Shown: positions 32,661 to 44,322 of the stretch, in pieces
How the letters are laid out: the number at the start of each line of letters is the position of its first letter
How positions within the stretch are numbered: position 1 is the stretch's first letter
From: Lampris incognitus
Lineage: Eukaryota > Chordata > Actinopteri > Lampriformes > Lampridae
DNA: 64,000 nucleotides
Direction: 5' to 3'
Assembly (NCBI RefSeq): GCF_029633865.1
Contig: NC_079213.1
Span: forward strand, 109,478,582-109,542,581
The notes under the pieces: generated by a model
What the model was told of the DNA's origin: nothing
The model's database searches: none
The model's input: only the letters and a program-made list of their open reading frames with translations
Position numbers and translations under genes: made by a program

Positions 32661-34239
32661 CAAATCAATAAATAACATCCATAGTGATGAGAAGAAAAGT
32701 GACAAAATTGTTACGCACACGAATGATTGACAGGAAGTACAACCACCCCTTCACAAAGAGTTCCCCTGATTGGTTGAGGGCTACTATTAGCAGTAATGCC
32801 TCGACCAATCAGGGGAGCTCAGGGGAGATTTTTTTGTCATCCTGAATACACCGCGGGGTTAAACACAGCAGCTTGGTTTTCTCTCAGGCCATTTGAATGA
32901 CTCGTATCTGTAAGAGGGATGTCTGTTTCCTCACAAGTAGCCCTGAAAGAGAGTTGCCTAGCCTAGCTGTAATAAGAGACTTAGCTATTTTCACAACCAT
33001 GGGCCTCAGCAATGACAAGTAGCTAAAGTGGGACAGTCTTCCACTTCATGGGTTTGCAATGCTTCACCCCAGAGAGAGATGATATATTTCTTAACCTTGG
33101 CTCTTTTGCTGGAAACTTTTAAAAATCACATCCATTAGCTCCACCCTAATTAAAATGGATACCGTGCCATGTTTCCCAATGTGCATCAGCAGACGTTTGC
33201 TTAAAGCACCATGAAGGATTGCAACGGAGCAGGTGCTCTGTTTTCCACTTTGCCGGATGACACCTTTCAGATTCTCCGGGATAAGGTATTTTGTCAGGCT
33301 TATATTTTACCAACACCAAACACAATAACCCTGCTAATGCACCGTTGGCTGGCGATTTGTTCTCGTTTGTCATCTCTGAAAGTGCAATGGCAAACACTAC
33401 ATGGAAATACGAGCCTGGCAGAGGTGGACCAGCTCGGCTGGCCTGGGTCGTCCTCTGCAGCTCTCATCAAGGAGGAAGAAGACCCGCTTTAGCAGAGGTA
33501 AATACTACGTCTGTCAGTGATTTGAAGGGATCGATGTACTTTTGAGGGAAAGGAAAAGGTTTCGTTGAATGTTCTCTTTCTATTTTTGGTAACGGTGTTT
33601 TGGTAATGGTGTGTGCATTGCTGAATTTGCTCACCCACAAAGGAAATGGGTCAAACAACACTGAATAGCAGCATTTAGAAAAAAAAAAGTTTTATTATAT
33701 ATATATCTCAATATTGATATTGGTATTCTGCTCCTCATTAGTTGAGGACTTCTATCGACACCATTAACGGTTTCTGGGGGAAAAAAAGTGTGTATATATA
33801 GAGTCCGGATCTGGTTCAAATCCAGATCCGGACTAGCTCCCACGTGTTACTGGTCATCAAAGAACTCATCTGACAGTCCTTTGATGACCACTCCGTGCAC
33901 GTAGACACCTCGCGATAAACTCGCTGGCCCTCTGAACTTGCTTCATCACCCACTTGCGATGAAGCAGCACTTGTTACAACCCCGGCTTGAAGGACGTCAC
34001 AAAAGAAGGGAGACAAGTCGAGGGTTGCAATAACAATCAAAATATTTAATAATACCAAAAAATGAATAAAGTTATAAAAACAACGTGCTGGTCGGAGAGA
34101 GGAAGCGGTGGGATCCCGGAAGTCTCAGGAAATGCACAGATCCCCCCCCCCCCCTCGGAAACCTCCCCGGAGCGCAGGAACAACAGAGCGCGAAACCTGC
34201 CAACCTGAAACTGAAACAGAGAGAAAGCCAGCAGGCAGG
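32661..34239. other. Non-coding, with one short inverted repeat
   Basis: TCCCCTGATTGGTTGAGG near 32763 is repeated in inverted form near 32797-32816, forming a hairpin of about 17 bp. Several open frames (33146-33545) lie on overlapping strands and resemble no family. No gene is supported. Confidence 0.45.
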
Positions 34240-34265
34240 AAGAGGAGGCTGTAACCCCCCCCCCC

Positions 34266-34316
<51 letters not shown>
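34240..34316. repeat. Poly-C, (CA)n and (TA)n compound microsatellite
   Basis: A C run is followed by CA and then TA dinucleotides, at the edge of the dispersed repeat that continues to the right. Confidence 0.95.
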
Positions 34317-34319
<3 letters not shown>

Positions 34320-35345
34320 GTGCCTGGCCCATGCAAAAATAGAAAACTAGATGTGAACATATCAAATCACATTCTATCACATGCATACGATGCATTATAA
34401 CAGGGCAGTGTTCAGGACATCCACTCAGATCATCCCCTTTGTACCGTTAGATTAGAGCTGGTTAGGTTTAGGTATGAGCCTACAAGACGTCAGGTTTCGG
34501 TACTACGTTGGAGTTGGTTTAGGTATGGGTTTGGTGGTTTGGTGGTTTGGTGCAGGGGCGGACTCGGAATGAAAAATGGCCCTGGGCTTTATGACTCAGA
34601 CTGCCCCCCCCCCCAGCGATAAACCCCCACCCACACAAACCACGCCACACTTTATGTAAACGAGATTACTGAACAATATCGATAACAATAACTTTAGTAA
34701 AATAGATGTAAAATAGAACAAGGGGAACGTGTTGCTATTAGGAGGAGGCCGGCTAGAAGGAGCACATTTTGGCACGACGGCACTGGCAGCAAGGTGGCAA
34801 GAATCTCTGGGAACCATCTCACCAGTAAAAGAAATAATTTTAACCACCTTTACGTTTTTTTTCCCCTCTTTTTCTTTGTCCGTCTTGCTCCACTCCACTA
34901 TTTATCCACATGTCGCCACTTAATGGAGATGGGGAAAGGGGCGGGGCCCAGGAAACGTTAGAATGGACCGGACCAAAAGGGAATTGGCTGGGAGAGAGAG
35001 GCTGACAGATTTAATACCCAACCCCAGTGGGGTGGCGGCCCACTCGCCTGGGCCAGTCAGACACACAACACTAAGTTATGTTTATTTAAGTGGGGGCCAG
35101 GGTTATTTACATTTTGCATTGCATCGACCCCAATAGTCAAGCGGCCCAGATGGCCAGTCCACCACTGGTTTGGCGTGGCTACGGTCAACGTAAGGATCTG
35201 GGAGGCCATTGAATGTAAATTGGGTTTAAATCAGCATTACAAGTAGATCAGATGTCCTCAATTATGTCCTCATTTATCGATGCCTTGGATATCAGCATGT
35301 TTTAGGACCTGCGAACAAGTTGTAATATGAAGGTTTTTGTGTGTG
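34317..35345. repeat. Dispersed repeat, paralogue of 24.1-24.5 kb, split by a hAT element
   Basis: The outer parts (34317-34552 and 35168-35345) align in order with 24140-24490 (CATATCAAATCACATTCTATC, TGTTCAGGACATCC, TTTTAGGACCTGCGAAC). The middle, 34553-35167, is a separate hAT insertion absent from the 24-kb copy. Confidence 0.75.
34553..35167. mobile_element. Non-autonomous hAT element (615 bp)
   Basis: It starts CAGGGGCGGACTCGG and ends with the inverted CCAGTCCACCACTG. The 8-bp duplications are GTTTGGTG (34545-34552) and GTTTGGCG (35168-35175), with one mismatch. The interior has no transposase domain. Confidence 0.88.
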
Positions 35346-35842
35346 AGACTGGGCTCCTTGAATTACTTGTCAATGTGACCCGCTTAACTTCTACACGGGG
35401 GGGGGGGGGTCCCCATTATACAGTATACCAATTCCCCACCTTCACTTTGTGTTCCTCTTGTGGGTTTTATAAGCAGCGTTGCAAACCTACCGTACCGCAC
35501 ACGCCTTCAAAAAGGGCCTTTATAAGTACTGATGGGATCACGTTGGTTTGTCCGGGCTCAGGCAGGTGAAATGTCCAGCAGTCCTCCCGCGTTGGGCAGT
35601 GCCACTGTCAAATTAGATTTATATATAGATTTTGGCTGGCTGCTGGCTGCACCCCATTGTTGAGTTCCCGAGCCTTGGCTGGAACCTGCCATATGCCGCT
35701 CCAAGGCATTTCTGGTTTCTGCCTCTGCTGATAGGAACAGCATAGGAAGCAAACTGCTTCCTGCAGGAAGGACGAGGGTAGAGAACCCTGCAAAAGCTGC
35801 ATCACATTTTGTAGATTTTACAACCAGAATGCCACTAGTTGT

Positions 35843-35884
<42 letters not shown>

Positions 35885-37906
35885 ACCAAGCCTTCTTAGT
35901 GAGTCATAATTAAGTATCACTCAAGTCTGTTTTAATTAAGGGGAATAATTGCAGGGCACTTCTGCTGTTTTAAATGTTTAAATGCTGTCTTTTACTCCAG
36001 AGAGAACGAGTTAATCATTTTTATGCTGCAGCAGGTGACATTAATTGTGTCCCCCCCCCCCCCCTCTCTCTTTGTCCAATTCAGTTATTCTGCGACTTCC
36101 GCTCATTAGAATTCATCTCGGTGCGTCCACTCCCTCAGAGAGGTATTAGTAAGGTCCCTGGCCCAGCTGCTACAGAAAGGTCAGGATATTCGTCTCCTCC
36201 TCAAGTGTATTTTCCACTTCTCCGGTTGGTGAGGAACAGCGAGCCGCGCTCCAAAGCCCTCGCCGCAGCCTCCGTTCCATCACGGCGGACGTCTCAATCC
36301 GTTTCCGCCGGTCGACTTTTACACCGCATTTACAGCTGCACAGGTTTTCAATACTGATCAGTCACAGCTCCTTTCCCGTTCATTCGTCACGACCCTCTTC
36401 CGCCATATTTGTCCCCCCCCCCCCTCTCCCGCCCCCCGTGTCTTCTTCCCTTCGGCCCACGGCTAACCCATCTTCCCGCCTTGCTTCTCCCTACACTCCC
36501 CTCCTTCGACAGCTCGCAGCGCCTCTCCCGTTACCCCCCCCCCAAAGCAGGCCTGCTTATCTATCGCTGCTTCATTTTCCTCCAATACCCCCACCCCACC
36601 CACCCAAAACACCCCCCCCCACCACACACACACACACACACTTCTCTTCTCTCCAGCGCCATATCAACATTTGTTTACAGGCGAGGTGCTACAGGATCCT
36701 GATAAGCCTGTGTCGCAGAGGCCAGGCGTGAATAGTACCCGCCCTTGTTTTCAGTAGTCTCTTGCTCTGAGGCAGTATTTTAATCATCAGTAATTGATGG
36801 CGATGAATACTTTACGTGTGGTTGAATATTACATGAATTGCGCAGCGCTGAGGCAGCAGTTGGCTTTTCTTTGTTTTCGCCTCTGTGATAGTTTGGGTTT
36901 TGCATAACCGGTGCCCGAATCTCTCTCTCCGCAGGCGCCGAACTCGTGCATGTAAAAACCAGTCTACGCCGTTTGTTAGGTCATGATTTCGTCGTCGGGA
37001 GGCACGTTTCTTTCCTCAAACGCTGTAATCGCTCGCTCATCCCGATTTCGTTTTTCTCAAAATGGTCATAAAATTCCCTTTACTGTCTCCATCGCCGTTT
37101 ATATGATGGCAAAACTCTTTAATTAAATTTCTAAGAGCATTAAAAAAAAAAAAGGGGAGGGGTGGAGGCTGTTACCCAGCTTGCCTCTCCGCTCGCCGTG
37201 TTTTCTTGTCACCGTGCCGAGTATACAGTATCCGGACATCTTCAGATTCCCCGTATTCTCTCACCCGCTTCTCGGTTTCCCGCCCTTTCGATGGGTCGAT
37301 TATTCCATCTGAACACACGGCACCCTCAATGCAATTACCCAGATGCATAGGTGATGAAAATAAGACTGACAGATGTGCAATGGAGTCTGTGGCTAAAGTG
37401 CATGAACCCCACTCTCCATTAACTTAATTAGATTACCTTAATCTGATATAGGCCATTCCAAGTCATCACCCAATTATGTAGGCTGTTTATATTGGTGACC
37501 CTGAGCACTGGAGTGTGTACACATTTAATACCCACACACACACACTCACACACTTGCTGTGCAGTTCCGTCTGGGGTAAACACTTCAGTAAACATAAGAG
37601 CTTTTTGAATTCATGAGCATTCATTTTTTTAATTAAAATTTAATCTTGAGTGTTTTCGTGTGAAATATTTTACGCTCTCCCAGGGTCATGCAGCGTTATG
37701 TCTTCCATCCCCCCCCCCCCCATCACTCATTTGAGATGGTTTGTTTCTGCAGTGGTTCCACCTCGCAGTCACTTGTGTATATTAGCACGTGTTGGCTTTC
37801 CGTTTAAGATAACAGATTTCCCCCAGGGTGCAAAGTGGATACGGTATTTGCTCATCTTGCTCAGAAGTAATCTTTTTATTGTGATTTACTGTTCTGTTGA
37901 ACACTG
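35346..37906. other. Non-coding, with (TA)n and C-rich tracts
   Basis: (TA)n lies at 35842-35879. C and CT tracts occur near 36050-36070, 36413-36427 and 36534-36543, and a (CA)n at 36624-36641. The stretch 36080-36360 is relatively CpG-rich but has no convincing exon. Confidence 0.5.
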
Positions 37907-38010
37907 ATGTGGCGGCCTGGTCCGGGGTCTCTCCCCTGCTGGGATGGGCTCCAGCATCCCCGCAACGCTGAGTAAGGATAAGCGGGTTGGATAATGGATG
38001 GATGAGTGCT
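37907..38010 (+). mobile_element. 3' fragment of GGATGG-tailed SINE
   Basis: The block GGCGGCCTGGTCCGGGGTCTC leads into GCTGGGATGGGCTCCAGCAT and GGATAATGGATGGATGA. Confidence 0.88.
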
Positions 38011-38213
38011 ATTATGTGACTTCATTACTGTGATGTTGTTTTGAACGAAACTTTCCTCCAAAAAAAAAGAAAAAAGAAAAAAGGGAAGCTTGTGTCTTGT
38101 GATTCGCTAAACAGAGCGAGCCTTTGTTGACCATTAAACATTGACGCTGAAGACACGGATGTGCAAATTAAGGTCATGTGTCATGAAAGGATCTTACAAA
38201 ACACACGCCCGGT

Positions 38214-38598
38214 GCCCGGGTAGCGTGGCGGTCTATTCCGCTGCCTACCAACACGGAGCGCGCCGGTTCAAATCCCCGGGGCGTCCCCCATGTGGGAAGC
38301 CGGATGTGGGTACGTGTCCTGGTCGCTGCACTAGCACCTCCTCTGGTCGGTCAGGGCACCTGTTGGGGGGACGGGGGGGGGTAGCGTGATCATCCCGCGT
38401 GCTTACCCCCTGGGGAAACTCCTCACTGTCAGGTGAAAAGAAGCGGCTGGCGACTCCACGTGTATCAGAGGAGGCATGTGGTGGTCTGCAGACTCCCCCG
38501 GATCAGCAGAGGGGGTGGAGCAGCGACCGGGATGGCTCGGAAGAGTGGGGTAATTGGCCGGATACAACTGGGGAGATAAAGAGGGGACAACCCCCCCC
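38214..38598 (+). mobile_element. tRNA-derived SINE (GGGCGTCC family)
   Basis: The head GCCCGGGTAGCGTGGCGGTC has a B box GGTTCAAATCC. A short deletion follows (GGGGCGTCCCCCATGTGGG), the body is complete, and it ends in an A/G-rich tail next to a (CA)n microsatellite (38618-38655). Confidence 0.93.
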
Positions 38599-38614
38599 CA
38601 AGCAAAAAAGAAAC

Positions 38615-38656
<42 letters not shown>

Positions 38657-38659
38657 TGC

Positions 38660-39260
38660 AAACAAAATGAAACTTGAATACATTTAATAGTTAGTTAATC
38701 CATTGAACATTTGCTCAAGTGCAGACTCACTCCATGTAAAGCTTTAAAAAATACAATCTCAGTCATCTCTGACCTGTGATTCTGAGTGCTTTCATCTCGG
38801 TCGTAAATAAAATACAGATTATGACGGAGAAACCCTCTTTTATACTCTTCTTGTTATGATAATCATGTGAAGTAAACACTGAGAAATAGGCCGGCATAAA
38901 TGGTCCACGCCAAAGACACGTTCATTCATATTTAGGTAGCGCGACTTTCAACATGATACATTTACATTTTCCTTCGTCTGCGTACACACAATTTGTGTCC
39001 TACGTTTCGTGATGATTTGTAGCAGGTTGGCCTCGCCTTCCCCACTTCATGCCCCCCCGGTGTAGCTAGTCCTATATATCCCAGCATAATTTCCACCTTT
39101 TCACTGGCATCTGACACGTCACAATCGCCACTCTCGTAGACTTTCGTACTTTTGTGTGCATGCGTCATATTGCACATAAACATTGTACTCCACTGGCCCT
39201 TTTAGAAACGGCTGAACGGGTTTACAATACATAACATCTCTCTCAATTTAAAAAAATAGT
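38660..39260. other. Non-coding region downstream of b3galt2
   Basis: No coding or repeat feature was seen. Part may belong to a longer 3' UTR of b3galt2, but no AATAAA on the minus strand is evident here. Confidence 0.4.
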
Positions 39261-39266
39261 TTTAAT
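39261..39266 (-). terminator. b3galt2: Candidate polyadenylation signal (ATTAAA) of b3galt2
   Basis: The common variant ATTAAA is read on the minus strand about 155 bases after the stop codon. It would give a short 3' UTR; a more distal site cannot be excluded. Confidence 0.4.
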
Positions 39267-39419
39267 CGTCGACTGTACACAATACCAAAAAACAATGTGC
39301 TCTTCTCCCATATAGTGTATAGTGCTGAGATCTTTCGACATGCCGCCCTCTGGCTATAGTGGTCGTAAATATGCCTCAGCTGGTTGGTTCCCGGAGGCAG
39401 GTGGTATGTACAGGGTGCG

Positions 39420-40730
39420 TCACTGAGGCCTCTCTCCGTGAAACCTTCGGTGTCTGTACCTCCCGCTCTTCTCCTTGGCCGTGTTGATGCACGCGTTGTG
39501 CTTGTTGCTCTGCAAGTGGTTCCAGTACTTGACGAGTTCGCTGGGCTGGAACTGATGGGACGTTATCAGGTGGCTGTACTTGCAGCTGGAGTAGGACACT
39601 CGCCAGTGGTTGAAGAGGAACTCGTTGGGTGGCGGTGCGGGGTCAATGCGCAGCTTGGCCAAGCAGATCCCCACGTACACGTCCTCCAGGTGCAGCCTGC
39701 GTATGCTGAGGGAGGCCTGGTAGATCAGCTCGGCCATGTCCCCCGAGAACACGTACCCCGTCCCCGAGCAGAAAATGGGGTAGCGCTCGCTGGGGTACAG
39801 TTCGGGCGGCATGTACCACTTGCTGTCTTTGTTTCGGTTTGGTGCGTAGCCCCTCATCAGGTAGCCCGTGAAATACCTCTGTCTGGGAGGCAGCTCGGGC
39901 TTCAACAGCTTCTGAATGAGATACTCCGTGTTGACGAACATGTCGCTGTCCGTCTTCATCACGTAGCTGGCGTGTGGACAGTGGGTAGCGACCCAGTTCA
40001 TGCCCATCAGCGTCTTGACGGTCAAGTTGTAGTATGTGTCCAGGTAGTCCTGCTGGATGATGTCTCGGTGAACACGGCTCTCCTCCTCTATGTTGCTCTG
40101 GAGGTAGCTGTCTGAGCTCTTTCCCCTGCCGAGCAGGAAGAGACGGATAAACCCTAGCCCAATCACCACGCTCTCGTTCCCCCATGTCTGGCGGATGGCA
40201 TTGCGGGCATCTACCTGGCCAGGTTCCGCAGCGATGAGGAGGATGAGGAAGGGAGTGCTGTCCCGGCACTTTAGGGGCTCGTTGAGGATGTAGTGGTACG
40301 GCTGAGCGTTGAGCCGTCCTCCAACACCCATCTCCTTCTGTAAACTGTTATTGGTGCTCATGGAATCCTCAAGCCCCATCACACCTGTCTTGGGTCCTCC
40401 TCCGCCCCCCTCGCCGGCCCCCTCTGCCTGCTGAATGCTGAAGTTGAGTAGAGGCTTGGGCGCAACATACCCTGCCTCCCTCCACAGGCTCCTGAGCGAT
40501 GTGCTCTGATTGGGCTCCAACTTTGAGCTGCGGAAGCCCCTGATGGTGTAGGCCAGTGGGTTGTCCCGGGGCCCACTGCGCCCTGGTAACCAGTCCTGGT
40601 GACTGAAGAAGAGGAAGAGGGTGAAGAGCAAAGCCAATGAGAGAAGGCCAGCAACATGGGTCCGGAAGAGGGAACGCTTGATGGTCCAGGTCATCTTGAT
40701 GGGACAGCAATGCCGCCGTCTCCACTGCAT
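39420..40730 (-). CDS. b3galt2: Beta-1,3-galactosyltransferase 2 (GT31 family), complete single-exon CDS
   Basis: This 436-residue type II Golgi membrane enzyme is expected to add galactose in beta-1,3 linkage to terminal N-acetylglucosamine from UDP-galactose. It has a short basic cytosolic tail (MQWRRRHCC), a membrane anchor at about residues 25-43 and a stem rich in G/E around 100-115. The GT31 domain spans about 165-390. Family motifs are visible: RQTWGNES at 180-187, the metal-binding TDSDMF with DSD at 261-263, YFTGYLMRG near 286, and EDVYVGICLAKL at 349-360. Sequons occur near residues 74, 96, 127, 185 and 235. The whole length matches human B3GALT2 closely. The frame stays open upstream of 40730, but without an ATG; MQWRRR is the conserved start and has A at -3. 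The coding part is intronless, as usual for this family. Confidence 0.98.
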   Translation of the reverse strand: MQWRRRHCCPIKMTWTIKRSLFRTHVAGLLSLALLFTLFLFFSHQDWLPGRSGPRDNPLAYTIRGFRSSKLEPNQSTSLRSLWREAGYVAPKPLLNFSIQQAEGAGEGGGGGPKTGVMGLEDSMSTNNSLQKEMGVGGRLNAQPYHYILNEPLKCRDSTPFLILLIAAEPGQVDARNAIRQTWGNESVVIGLGFIRLFLLGRGKSSDSYLQSNIEEESRVHRDIIQQDYLDTYYNLTVKTLMGMNWVATHCPHASYVMKTDSDMFVNTEYLIQKLLKPELPPRQRYFTGYLMRGYAPNRNKDSKWYMPPELYPSERYPIFCSGTGYVFSGDMAELIYQASLSIRRLHLEDVYVGICLAKLRIDPAPPPNEFLFNHWRVSYSSCKYSHLITSHQFQPSELVKYWNHLQSNKHNACINTAKEKSGRYRHRRFHGERPQ

Positions 40731-41084
40731 GGTGCAGATTGGGCCAGCAGGAGGCTGCTGCTCGGGAATGGGCGGCGGCGACAATCGCACACAGTCACCT
40801 CGAACATGTGGTTGCCAACAGCCAGAGGATTATCTGAGCTGGCAGATGGGCTGGAGAGAGCCTCCTAGTGCAGTCAGGGGGAATGCTTGGAGCCCCGGTC
40901 GGCAGCTTGGAGCAATGTTATCAGGACTCCTGGGGGAGCTGGGAAGGCGATGATTCTTTGGCCATGGAGGCTACTCCTCGGTTCTCTTCCTTGGCGATGC
41001 TGACAAACGTGTGGGTCACGCCCTGTGTCTGGGCTCCTCCGGGATGTGATAAGGGTCACCTCCTCAGTGGCTGCGCTTTCTCAT
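40731..41084 (-). other. b3galt2: b3galt2 5' UTR part of the coding exon, with upstream ATGs
   Basis: This is the leader between the splice acceptor and the start codon. On the minus strand it contains at least three upstream ATGs. One, at 41084-41082, opens a six-codon frame. A second, ATGGCCAAAGAA, opens 14 codons. A third, ATGTTCGAGGTG, runs past and overlaps the main start in another frame. Such an arrangement could lower translation of b3galt2. This is inferred from sequence only. Confidence 0.6.
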
Positions 41085-41117
41085 CTAAAGAGGGAAAAAA
41101 AGAAAACAGAAAAACAA
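41085..41117 (-). other. b3galt2: Splice acceptor of the b3galt2 coding exon
   Basis: The minus strand carries a long pyrimidine tract, TTTTCTTTTTTTCCCTCTTT, directly before AG. This predicts the exon boundary at 41084 and at least one upstream non-coding exon. Human B3GALT2 likewise has a separate 5' exon. Confidence 0.7.
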
Positions 41118-43946
41118 CTTGGCAAATGTCCAAAATGCACCTCATATTCACTGGCGTTCAGCCACGTTTCAAATGTCTCAGTTGGAGAGATGTTATTTTT
41201 TCTAGTCTAGGAGGAGTAAAGCTTATTTCTTAATCATTCTAATTTTTGTTTATTTGGCACATTCATGGCAACTTTACATTAATCTTTTCATGCACAGACG
41301 ACCCAACTGCAGCCTTCTGTGCACACGGTGCTCACTACGATAAATGTCTCTGTCACGATTCGACTTGAGATTTTGAACAAGAGGAGCAGAATCGATATGA
41401 CAGTGTTGCAGCTGCGTTGATTGGATTTGGACTTATAACTGAGCAGAGTGCGGTTTCCTGTGAAGAGAAGACGGGAGCTTTAGATAAATACAGCAAGCCT
41501 GTTTGTGGCGGAGGGAAAGATGCTTTGCTGCTGAATAAAATGATTCTGCATACATTTTTCTTTTTTTTTTTTTTTTTGGAGATCAAAGCAAGATGGATCC
41601 AGATGTTTACCAGGCTGCTGGGAAACTGTTTAACACCCATTTCTGAAATGATTCAATTTTATAGTAAACACAATGTACTGAGTACACAAAATATCCGCGG
41701 TGTCTTGTACTTTTCAATGTTACAACCTTGATGAATTCCTCAGGAATAAGCAAACGGGAGCTTTTTCATTATCTTTCAATAAAAAAAAAACAAAACAAAA
41801 AACATATCAAATAGTTTTATAGAATACAGCAATTGTTATGTTTTTGTGGCAACAAGTATGAGAACGCAGTATGAGAAAGGAGCATAGTAGGTGATGGTTG
41901 ACTTTTGTATTCATTAGCCAGCTCGGTGCCTCAGGACGAAGTATAAATTGCACGTTTGCACAACATGGTGCTGGTTAATGCTACGCCGAGCCTCTTTGGG
42001 CGAGCGTGTGCCATCAGCCCCCCACCGTGTCTCGATAGTCAGGGAGGAGAGACATCTGTCAAAACGAATTTTCAGGGTCCAGCAAACAGGGATGCTGAAG
42101 CCTCAGCTGGCCTCTGGCGATAACAGCCATTCACCTTCCACCTTCAGCTTATCCCTGCTACCTTGAGAGACCACCGCGCTCTGACCACCCACACACACAC
42201 ACACACACACACAAAGACACAAAATCATGCAGAAGCACACACACACACACACACACACATAATGGCACACTGTCACATGCATGCGTGCACTCATTGCACA
42301 AAGGGAACAATTCACCTAAGGAGCGACAAAAGCATTCACATATTGCACACAGATTGATTTTCTCGCTCGCCACAGCAGACGGCTTTGCACAAGAACATTA
42401 TACAGCGTGCGTCGCACATAAACAGATACTCATCAGATACTGTGCACAGGATTATACTTGTGTGTACACTCGCATCAAACGCAAACACATAAAACACACT
42501 CATTTGCACACCACGTATAATCACATAGACACCAAATATCACATAAGTATACTGCACACGTAATCATTTTCACGGTGCCCTGAATACACAAACACAAGCG
42601 AACCCACACACAGATAACATCATTGATAAAGAGAACATGCCAGCAAAAATTGGCAGGTTATGCTGGATCCTAGTGAATATCAATGGGCACACAGCGCAAC
42701 ACTAAATTCTTCTTTCCAGTGTATGTTTGTTCAACGGTTGCCTACTTTGCTTTTTGTCTTTGCTCGTTTTCTCTTTAATAATCTGCAAATAGAAGAAAGT
42801 TCATTAGTGAGTGCGTTATTTTGCCACGCAGTCTCTTTGTGTGAGCTCGCTCCTTAACTTCCAATTTCCAATTTCTAGCAGTGGGGCTCATTCATCACGA
42901 CAACTGGCTAGGAGCACGCTAACCTTTTCGGCCGAGTGTGCTTATTCAGTGCGGGCGGTTATGGAAAAATGAGTGGGGGCCAAGGACAGCTTTGTTTTAA
43001 AGGTTAATGTGCTCCACGACAGGATGTTCAGCGCTTTAGAGTTTCTCGTTGTTGTTGATTCAGACATCTAAATATGTGAGTCGGTGTGCACACCTAGAGA
43101 GATGAGCACACATATCTTAAAAAGACACACATGCACATGCACATGCACAAGCACACACTGTTTCCTGGGGAGCCGTTGGTACGAGGCATATGACTGGCCT
43201 TTATTTTTCCCATGTAGTTAAATGCCAATCTCACAGTCTGAGCCTATATTTCTTTTCTACTTTTTAGCAGCCCCGCTCATTCTTTCAACATCTCATATTG
43301 TTAATTCATTTCATTGCCTCTCATCAATGTCACTTCAATGCAAGCCAATTAGTTAAACTAGCACTAATTGAGGCTCCAGCAGCTCTGCTGCGGTCAATAA
43401 TCAGAAAGAGGGCTGCGGGAGTTCTGGGCATCCATTATAGTGCTCCCACTCTCACAACATCAGCTTCAAACATAAAAAAGAAAGCTAAAGAAAAGCCATT
43501 TCACAGCATAATATGCAAAGACCCCATGAAATCAAAGTAAGTTTTATTTTTTTTATCACATATGTCTTGCACTGATCTATTCTTAGGTATTCTTAATGGT
43601 ATTTTAGTTTGTAATTTCCTGGAAAACTATAATAAAACGCTGATGACTCATCCTGCGCTCGAGGTCGTATACTAATTTTGCGTCCAACTGAACGCTTTCT
43701 CGAATTTTCAACACACTCCCTCATGAATATGAATTCTGCTAGTTAGCCACCGGTGCACAGGACCTATGAGCTAGCTAGCAGTTATGGGTCATCGCTGTGT
43801 TTTTGTTTTTTCCTAACTCCTGCAGCCCCCCCCCCCCCCCCCAAGTGGGTCACCTCAGCTGCTGCGCATCACTGTACCCAGTCTCCTCCACCAGCCCCGC
43901 CTCCGGCACAGCGTCGGACACCCTCTCGCAGGGGCCCCTTCTGTCT
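41118..43946. other. Non-coding; expected b3galt2 first intron
   Basis: (CA)n microsatellites lie at 42188-42212 and 42238-42259. A- and T-rich tracts lie near 41560-41578 and 41781-41800. No exon or repeat was recognised. Confidence 0.5.
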
Positions 43947-44313
43947 GGTTGATGCTAGATCCAGCCGGGTGTAGGCACAGAAGTAGCCATGATTGGCTGT
44001 TGCGTCGGCCAATAGACGGCACGGAACCTCGAAGCGCACTGACTTGAAACAAATGATGGGCACTGAAACATTTAGCTGGCTAGCTTACAACTGACCTTAA
44101 CATTGCCCGATCGTACTGTAACCCTAGTCCTAACCCTACCGCTATTGCTATCGCTAGCTAACTAATTAACGTTAACTTAATTCGCTCCAGCTATTGCTCT
44201 GTATGTCGGTTTGGCAGTCAGTGCACTTCAAGGTTCCGCACTGTCTATTGGCCGATGCAACAACCAATCATGTCTACTTCCGTGCTTACACCCTGTTGGA
44301 TCTAGCATCAACC
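43947..44313. mobile_element. Mutator-like MITE (367 bp) with long inverted repeats
   Basis: Inverted arms of roughly 105 bp start GGTTGATGCTAGATCC and end GGATCTAGCATCAACC. Both carry GATTGGYTGTTGCRTCGGCC. The 9-bp duplications CTTCTGTCT (43938-43946 and 44314-44322) are identical. A 9-bp duplication with long arms fits Mutator-type transposons. The centre contains degenerate CCTAACCCTA-like sequence and no gene. Confidence 0.85.
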
Positions 44314-44322
44314 CTTCTGTCT

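Noticed and set aside
21520..38598. tRNA genes predicted from the B boxes GGTTCGAATCC
   Set aside because: All lie in the heads of dispersed SINE copies with the same downstream body.
39384..40115. Plus-strand open frame of 243 codons
   Set aside because: It lies wholly opposite the b3galt2 coding exon and shows no domain. It is open because of the codon composition of the real gene on the other strand.
40731..40790. N-terminal extension of b3galt2 by 20 residues
   Set aside because: The extension would start at GTG, not ATG, and is not part of the conserved protein, which begins MQWRRR (MLQWRRR in human). The start at 40730 is preferred.
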